In this document: piece by piece, positions 43,988 to 47,676 of the stretch
Position numbering within the stretch: the stretch's first letter is position 1
Layout of the letters: every line of letters begins with the position of its first letter
Assembly (NCBI RefSeq): GCF_015555905.1
Contig: NZ_JADNLK010000021.1
Coordinates: 1-47,676 of the forward strand
Length of the DNA: 47,676 bases
Source of the DNA: Clostridium sp. D43t1_170807_H7
GTDB taxonomy: Bacteria > Bacillota > Clostridia > Clostridiales > Clostridiaceae
Direction: 5' to 3'
Made by a program: the position numbers and the translations under genes
The notes under the pieces: generated by a model
What the model saw: the letters and a program-made list of their open reading frames with translations, nothing else
Database searches by the model: none
Told to the model about the DNA's origin: nothing

Positions 43988-44032
43988 AATAAAAAGACAA
44001 AACTATATTTTAAAATATAGATTGTCTTTATT
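43988..44032 (-). terminator. Stem-loop upstream of the FMN dehydrogenase gene
   Basis: AATAAAAAGACAA and CTATATTTT pair with AAAATATAG and TTGTCTTTATT. On the minus strand TTTTTATT follows. It is the second of two hairpins after NMO copy 2 and lies only 48 bases before the next gene, so it might also act in that gene's leader. Confidence 0.55.
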
Positions 44033-44070
44033 ATATAATATTTTAAATTAATAATCTTATAAATGTTATA

Positions 44071-44110
44071 TAAAAAGAAATACCCAATGTAAAATAAGTA
44101 TTTCTTTTTA
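44071..44110. terminator. Terminator of NMO copy 2
   Basis: TAAAAAGAAATAC pairs with GTATTTCTTTTTA (13 bp, 14-nt loop), 32 bases after the NMO stop. T-runs are built into both arms. Confidence 0.75.
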
Positions 44111-44142
44111 TTACTTTAATTTGTTTAATCTTTTTAAAAGTA

Positions 44143-45207
44143 TTAATCAATATTTTCAGTTAATTCTTGAATTAACTCTTTAACAGTAAGAATTTTATCT
44201 AGTCTATAAGCATTTTCACCACAAAATACTAGTGAGTTTTCTACATCCCCTTTTACAGCACGAACTAATGCACCAGTTATGCAATATGGTATGGTAGACA
44301 TATCACATTTCTTTAAGCACTTATAACATTTACTTATTTTTTCATTTGTTAACCTTCTTTCTTCCATAAACTTATTACTTATAGCACGTCCAGGCATACC
44401 AACAGGACTTTTTACAATCATTATATCTTCTTTTTTAGAATTTATATATGCCATTTTAAAATTTATATGTGCATCACATTCTTCAGTAGCAACAAATCTT
44501 GTTGCCATTTGAACTCCTGAACATCCTAAGCTAATATAATGATCTATATCATTTCTATCATAAACTCCACCAGCAAATACTACTGGAATCTTTTTATTAT
44601 ATTTTTTTTCATACTCTTTAACAATATCTATTATTTCAAGAACTTCTTTATCATAGCCCTTAGACACGTATTCTAATATGCTATCATTAGAAAATCCTAA
44701 ATGTCCGCCCGCCTTTGGTCCTTCTATGATTACCATATCTGCAGTTTTTCCATAACGTCTATCCCACATTTTAAGAATAATACTGGCTGATTTTGGTGGT
44801 GATACTATTGGGGCTATCTTTATATTTGAGCCTTCTGTAAATTTTGGTAAATCAGTTGGTAGTCCTGCACCAGATATAATTAAATCTGCTCCATTATCTA
44901 TAGCACATTTTACATAATCCTCATAATTTCGTGTTGCACACATAATATTAACACCTATTATTCCATTATTTGATATAGCCTTTGCTCTCTTAATATGTTT
45001 TCCTAATGCTCTTATATTAGCTTTTAAAGAATCTATTTCAAAATCATTCTCTAAATATCCAGGTTGTGCAGCAGATATAACTCCTATTGCACCTTCCTTT
45101 GCTACAGCTCCTGCAAGTGAAGATAAGCTTACACCTACTCCCATGCCGCCTTGTATTATTGGTACTTTTGCAACTAAATCTCCTATTTTTAATGTATTTA
45201 ATTTCAT
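44143..45207 (-). CDS. Nitronate monooxygenase-like FMN protein, copy 2
   Basis: A 354-residue paralogue of the gene at 24071: the same IIQGGMGVGVSLS start, DLIISGAGLP, EGPKAGGHLG, FAGGVYDRNDI and VKSPVGMPGRAI. The C-terminal Cys pattern CYKCLKKCDMSTIPYC has exactly the spacing of copy 1. The start is supported by AGGAGGATTA. Its promoter carries a different palindrome, so the two copies answer to different signals. Oxidation of nitronates is the family's known reaction; whether these Cys-bearing members do it is not known. Confidence 0.85.
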   Translation of the reverse strand: MKLNTLKIGDLVAKVPIIQGGMGVGVSLSSLAGAVAKEGAIGVISAAQPGYLENDFEIDSLKANIRALGKHIKRAKAISNNGIIGVNIMCATRNYEDYVKCAIDNGADLIISGAGLPTDLPKFTEGSNIKIAPIVSPPKSASIILKMWDRRYGKTADMVIIEGPKAGGHLGFSNDSILEYVSKGYDKEVLEIIDIVKEYEKKYNKKIPVVFAGGVYDRNDIDHYISLGCSGVQMATRFVATEECDAHINFKMAYINSKKEDIMIVKSPVGMPGRAISNKFMEERRLTNEKISKCYKCLKKCDMSTIPYCITGALVRAVKGDVENSLVFCGENAYRLDKILTVKELIQELTENID

Positions 45208-45236
45208 ATATTAATCCTCCTAGTAATCCAAACTGA

Positions 45237-45263
45237 AACAAGTAGTTTTAATAACCACTTGTT
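45237..45263. promoter_or_regulatory. Palindromic operator of NMO copy 2
   Basis: Half-sites AACAAGT-GTT and AAC-ACTTGTT, arranged as an inverted repeat of 27 bases, overlap the -10 box and the predicted start of transcription, 30 bases upstream of the ATG. It does not resemble the FabT box. Confidence 0.6.
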
Positions 45264-45288
45264 ATATATAAGTATATCCTCGTTGCAA
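45261..45288 (-). promoter_or_regulatory. Promoter of NMO copy 2
   Basis: Minus strand TTGCAA (45288-45283), 16 bases, TATAAC (45266-45261), running into the palindrome. Confidence 0.5.
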
Positions 45289-45346
45289 AAATATGTCAAT
45301 ATATAATAATCCAAGAAAATTTTTCTTAAATTTATTTATAAAAAAA

Positions 45347-45407
45347 CACATATGTATAATGAAAACATTTCTATCAAATAATATTGGTTCTTCATTATAC
45401 GTATGTG
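45347..45407 (-). terminator. Terminator of the aldo/keto reductase gene
   Basis: A 17-pair stem (CACATA-GTATAATGAA with TTCATTATAC-TATGTG, one wobble) and an unusually large loop of 27 nt. On the minus strand seven T follow. Confidence 0.7.
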
Positions 45408-45524
45408 ATTATCTTGTTTTATAGATTTATTTTTATACAAAAAGTAAACAATTAAATTAATAAAATTCTAATCATAGAAAAAGCTTATCATTCTTTCCTG
45501 AATTTTTTTAAGATAAATAAAATT

Positions 45525-46361
45525 TTATTCAAACTTAAGATATGTTGTATTCTCAGGTACTCCGCTTACTGATACATTATCACCTTCATTTACTGAATCG
45601 ATAATACTCATATCATCATTAGAAAGTTCAAAATCAAAAATACTTAAGTTTTCTTTTATTCTTCCTTCATTTGATGATTTTGGTATAGGAATTATCCCTC
45701 TTTGTACATGCCATCTTAATATTATTTGAGCTATGGTTTTCTTATATTTTTCAGCTAACCCTAGTATTAATTCATTAGAAAATAATTTACCTCTCATTAT
45801 AGGACTCCATGCAACAAGTTGAATATTATTCTCTTCACAATATCTTAACATATCATTTTTTGAGCTTTGAGGATGGATTTCAACTTGATTTACCATAGGC
45901 ATTATTTCAGCTGTTTTCTTTAATTCTTCTAAATGTCCAATTTTAAAATTACAAACTCCAATGGATTTTACTTTACCTGTTTTATAAAGATGTTCAAATG
46001 CTTTCCAAGTTTCAGAGTTTAATTTATTTGGCCAATGTATAAGATATAAATCGATATAATCCACTTGTAATCTTTCTAAAGATTTATTAAATGCTTCAAT
46101 AGTTTTATCATATCCATGATCATCATTCCAAAGCTTGGTAACAAGAAAAATATCTTCTCTATTGATTCCACTTTCCTTTATTCCATTTCCAATGCCAACC
46201 TCATTTACATAAAAAGAAGCAGTATCAATTTGCCTATACCCTATCTTTAAAGCATATTTTATAATCTTAGCAGTTTCTTCATCACTTCCAGATTTATATG
46301 TTCCAAATCCAATAGAAGGCATTTTTACCCCGTTACTTAATATCTTAAAATTCTTATTCAT
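45525..46361 (-). CDS. Aldo/keto reductase
   Basis: The protein of 278 residues is a classical NADPH-dependent aldo/keto reductase of the 2,5-diketogluconate reductase branch: GFGTYKSG, catalytic Asp and Tyr in DTASFYVNE, Lys in LVTKLWND, His in LYLIHWP, and cofactor-binding IPKSSNEGRIKEN. I begin it at the ATG at 46361 (MNKNFKIL), 8 bases after AGGTAGG; a TTG at 46370 is also in frame. The substrate cannot be told. It is a single gene. Confidence 0.92.
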   Translation of the reverse strand: MNKNFKILSNGVKMPSIGFGTYKSGSDEETAKIIKYALKIGYRQIDTASFYVNEVGIGNGIKESGINREDIFLVTKLWNDDHGYDKTIEAFNKSLERLQVDYIDLYLIHWPNKLNSETWKAFEHLYKTGKVKSIGVCNFKIGHLEELKKTAEIMPMVNQVEIHPQSSKNDMLRYCEENNIQLVAWSPIMRGKLFSNELILGLAEKYKKTIAQIILRWHVQRGIIPIPKSSNEGRIKENLSIFDFELSNDDMSIIDSVNEGDNVSVSGVPENTTYLKFE

Positions 46362-46533
46362 AATATACAACCTACCTTTTACTTTCTATTAATTTTACTC
46401 TATTTTAGCCAACTACTAGTGCTTTTGTAGCTATATTATAAAATAGTGAAGTATCTAGAATCCCTATTATTTTTTAGATTATTATTAAAATTAGAAATAT
46501 CAACAATATTTTTTTATTAAATTCAACATCAAT

Positions 46534-47388
46534 TTATATTTTTTCATCTGCAATAGATTGAGCATGTCTGCTTATATTAGCATAAACATCATCTTTTCCA
46601 ACTGTTAAGAAAAGATATAATATTTCAATTACAGTCATAGCTGATATTCTAGAAAAATAATATTCGGATAAAAATAATTTTTCTCTAGTTGATGTTTTAA
46701 TATGATAATTACAAATCTTTGCCAATGGAGAATTAGCACTATTAGTTATTCCTATAGTAGTGGCTCCCTTTTCTGAAGCTATTTCGACAACATCAATTAA
46801 TTTCTTTGATGCACCGGAATTTGAAATAACTATAACAACATCATCTTTTGATAAATTATATGTATATGCAATTTGAGTTTCCCAAATAGTATTAGTGACA
46901 GCGGGAATTCCAATTTGATTTAACTTATAACATCCATCTAACGCAATAGGTATTGTATTTCCAACTGCTACAAATTGAACTATTTTTGCATTTTTTAATA
47001 TGCTTAATATTTCTCTTAATTCTTCCTCATTAATCATTGAAATTGTTTGTTTTAACTCTTCAATTTTATTAGCTAAAATATTATTAAGAGAATCTTTAAT
47101 ATTATTTTCACTAACACTACCCGAAATGGTGAAACCTTCTTTTTCAGAGTCAACAATTTCTTGTGCTAATGTTATTTTTAAATGATGAAACCCTTTCATA
47201 TTGCATTTTTTACAAAACCTTGTAATTGTTGCTTCACTAGTTCCAGCATTTTCAGCTAATTCAGAGATCGTCATTTCAATTACTTTTGTTTTATTAGCTA
47301 GAATATAATCAGCTATTTTTTTTTCTGCCTCAAAAAAGTTATTATATTCTGAACAAATTATATTCATAACTGACTTTAAATTTTCCAC
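46534..47388 (-). CDS. RpiR family transcription regulator
   Basis: An N-terminal RpiR helix-turn-helix (residues 1-78, with TISELAENAGTSEATITRFCKK) is followed by a SIS sugar-phosphate-binding domain (about residues 120-265, with AVGNTIPIALD and VIVISNSGASKKLIDV). Such proteins sense phosphosugars and control sugar catabolic genes. The start is GTG at 47388, 9 bases after AAGGA. No sugar gene lies within the window on either side, so the target must be elsewhere or in itself. Two direct repeats lie 46 bases and more upstream. Confidence 0.92.
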   Translation of the reverse strand: MENLKSVMNIICSEYNNFFEAEKKIADYILANKTKVIEMTISELAENAGTSEATITRFCKKCNMKGFHHLKITLAQEIVDSEKEGFTISGSVSENNIKDSLNNILANKIEELKQTISMINEEELREILSILKNAKIVQFVAVGNTIPIALDGCYKLNQIGIPAVTNTIWETQIAYTYNLSKDDVVIVISNSGASKKLIDVVEIASEKGATTIGITNSANSPLAKICNYHIKTSTREKLFLSEYYFSRISAMTVIEILYLFLTVGKDDVYANISRHAQSIADEKI

Positions 47389-47434
47389 ACTAACACATCC
47401 TTACATTAATATATCTCTTACTAAAAATATACCA

Positions 47435-47480
47435 ATAAAAATTATTTTTGTAAATATAAATTTTATAAAAATAATTTTCG
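47435..47480. promoter_or_regulatory. Paired direct repeats upstream of rpiR-type gene
   Basis: ATAAAAATTATTTTTG (47435-47450) and ATAAAAATAATTTTCG (47465-47480) match at 14 of 16 bases and start 30 bases apart, close to three helical turns. They also form an inverted repeat. This may be an RpiR binding site. Confidence 0.5.
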
Positions 47481-47544
47481 TTGTATAAACTTTATTTTCA
47501 TAAAATTTTCACCTGGATTTAAATATATTAGCTTTAGTATAAGT

Positions 47545-47581
47545 AAAAAAGAGTAAGAAAATTTAACTCTTACTCTTTTTT
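47545..47581. terminator. Bidirectional terminator
   Basis: AAAAAAGAGTAAGA pairs with TCTTACTCTTTTTT (14 bp, 9-nt loop). It separates the rpiR-type gene from whatever lies beyond the window. Confidence 0.8.
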
Positions 47582-47676
47582 ACAATTTAATATTAATTTC
47601 TATAATAGTGCAAAAATACTTGAATAATTTTACAACTGAATAAAATAAAAAAACATTTATGATAAATCCTTGCTAT

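Larger units (their letters stand above)
45208..45524. other. Intergenic region upstream of NMO copy 2
   Basis: It holds the NMO copy 2 promoter and operator (45237-45288) and the terminator of the aldo/keto reductase gene (45347-45407). The remainder is AT-rich and has no ORF. Confidence 0.6.

Noticed and set aside
45044..45241. A 65-codon minus-strand frame overlapping the start of NMO copy 2
   Set aside because: It is the shadow frame of the NMO gene, is basic and Cys-rich by codon chance, and has no ribosome binding site.
1..47676. CRISPR arrays, prophage, insertion sequences, defence islands
   Set aside because: No regular repeat-spacer pattern, transposase, integrase, restriction or phage structural gene was found on either strand.

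Overview
The window is AT-rich DNA with short intergenic gaps, strong AGGAGG-type ribosome binding sites and Firmicute-type promoters. It carries a FabK-based type II fatty acid cluster, MutS2, U32, ZapA and CarD-type genes, and no respiratory genes. This fits an anaerobic Clostridium of the sensu stricto group; the species cannot be named from sequence alone. No rRNA, tRNA, CRISPR array, insertion sequence or prophage was seen. Most genes lie on the minus strand.

Layout. (1) 1-9.5 kb: housekeeping genes, namely a helical hypothetical, DUF523, mutS2, a small membrane protein, a U32/DUF3656 RNA-hydroxylation-type protein and a zapA with a long coiled coil, divergent from a PflX-type radical SAM gene. 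(2) 9.8-14.2 kb: htpG behind a perfect CIRCE operator, an intracellular GH13 amylase, and a GT51 transglycosylase cut short inside its catalytic domain. (3) 14.4-23.7 kb: one minus-strand operon fabH-acpP-fabK-fabD-fabG-fabF-accB-fabZ-accC-accD-accA, which makes malonyl-CoA and runs the elongation cycle. Its promoter faces a nitronate-monooxygenase-like gene. Three FabT-like palindromes (TTTGA-N3-TCAAA) sit in the shared intergenic region, but no intact fabT gene is present. (4) 25-34.4 kb: mixed single genes (carD, greA, a Bax-inhibitor-like protein, a MATE/MarR pair, a Cys-rich protein, a lipoprotein, dus, a HAD phosphatase, rseP). (5) 34.4-42.8 kb: a sulfate uptake and reduction operon sbp-cysT-cysW-cysA-aprA-aprB-cysD-cysN. 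It imports sulfate, activates it to APS with CysDN and reduces APS directly with AprAB. (6) 42.9-47.7 kb: an FMN alpha-hydroxy-acid dehydrogenase family protein, a second nitronate-monooxygenase paralogue with its own palindromic operator, an aldo/keto reductase and an RpiR regulator.

Most notable observations. The sulfate operon carries two lesions. cysW has lost roughly 85-90 codons and its reading frame. aprA is split by a one-base shift exactly at A AAA AAG, the heptamer used for programmed -1 frameshifting in dnaX, and a -1 slip there would restore the whole protein. The carD leader is duplicated 3.8 kb away beside a six-codon carD-like stub. The fab operon leader looks like the place where fabT was lost. 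All of these are readings of sequence by eye; no database search was run.
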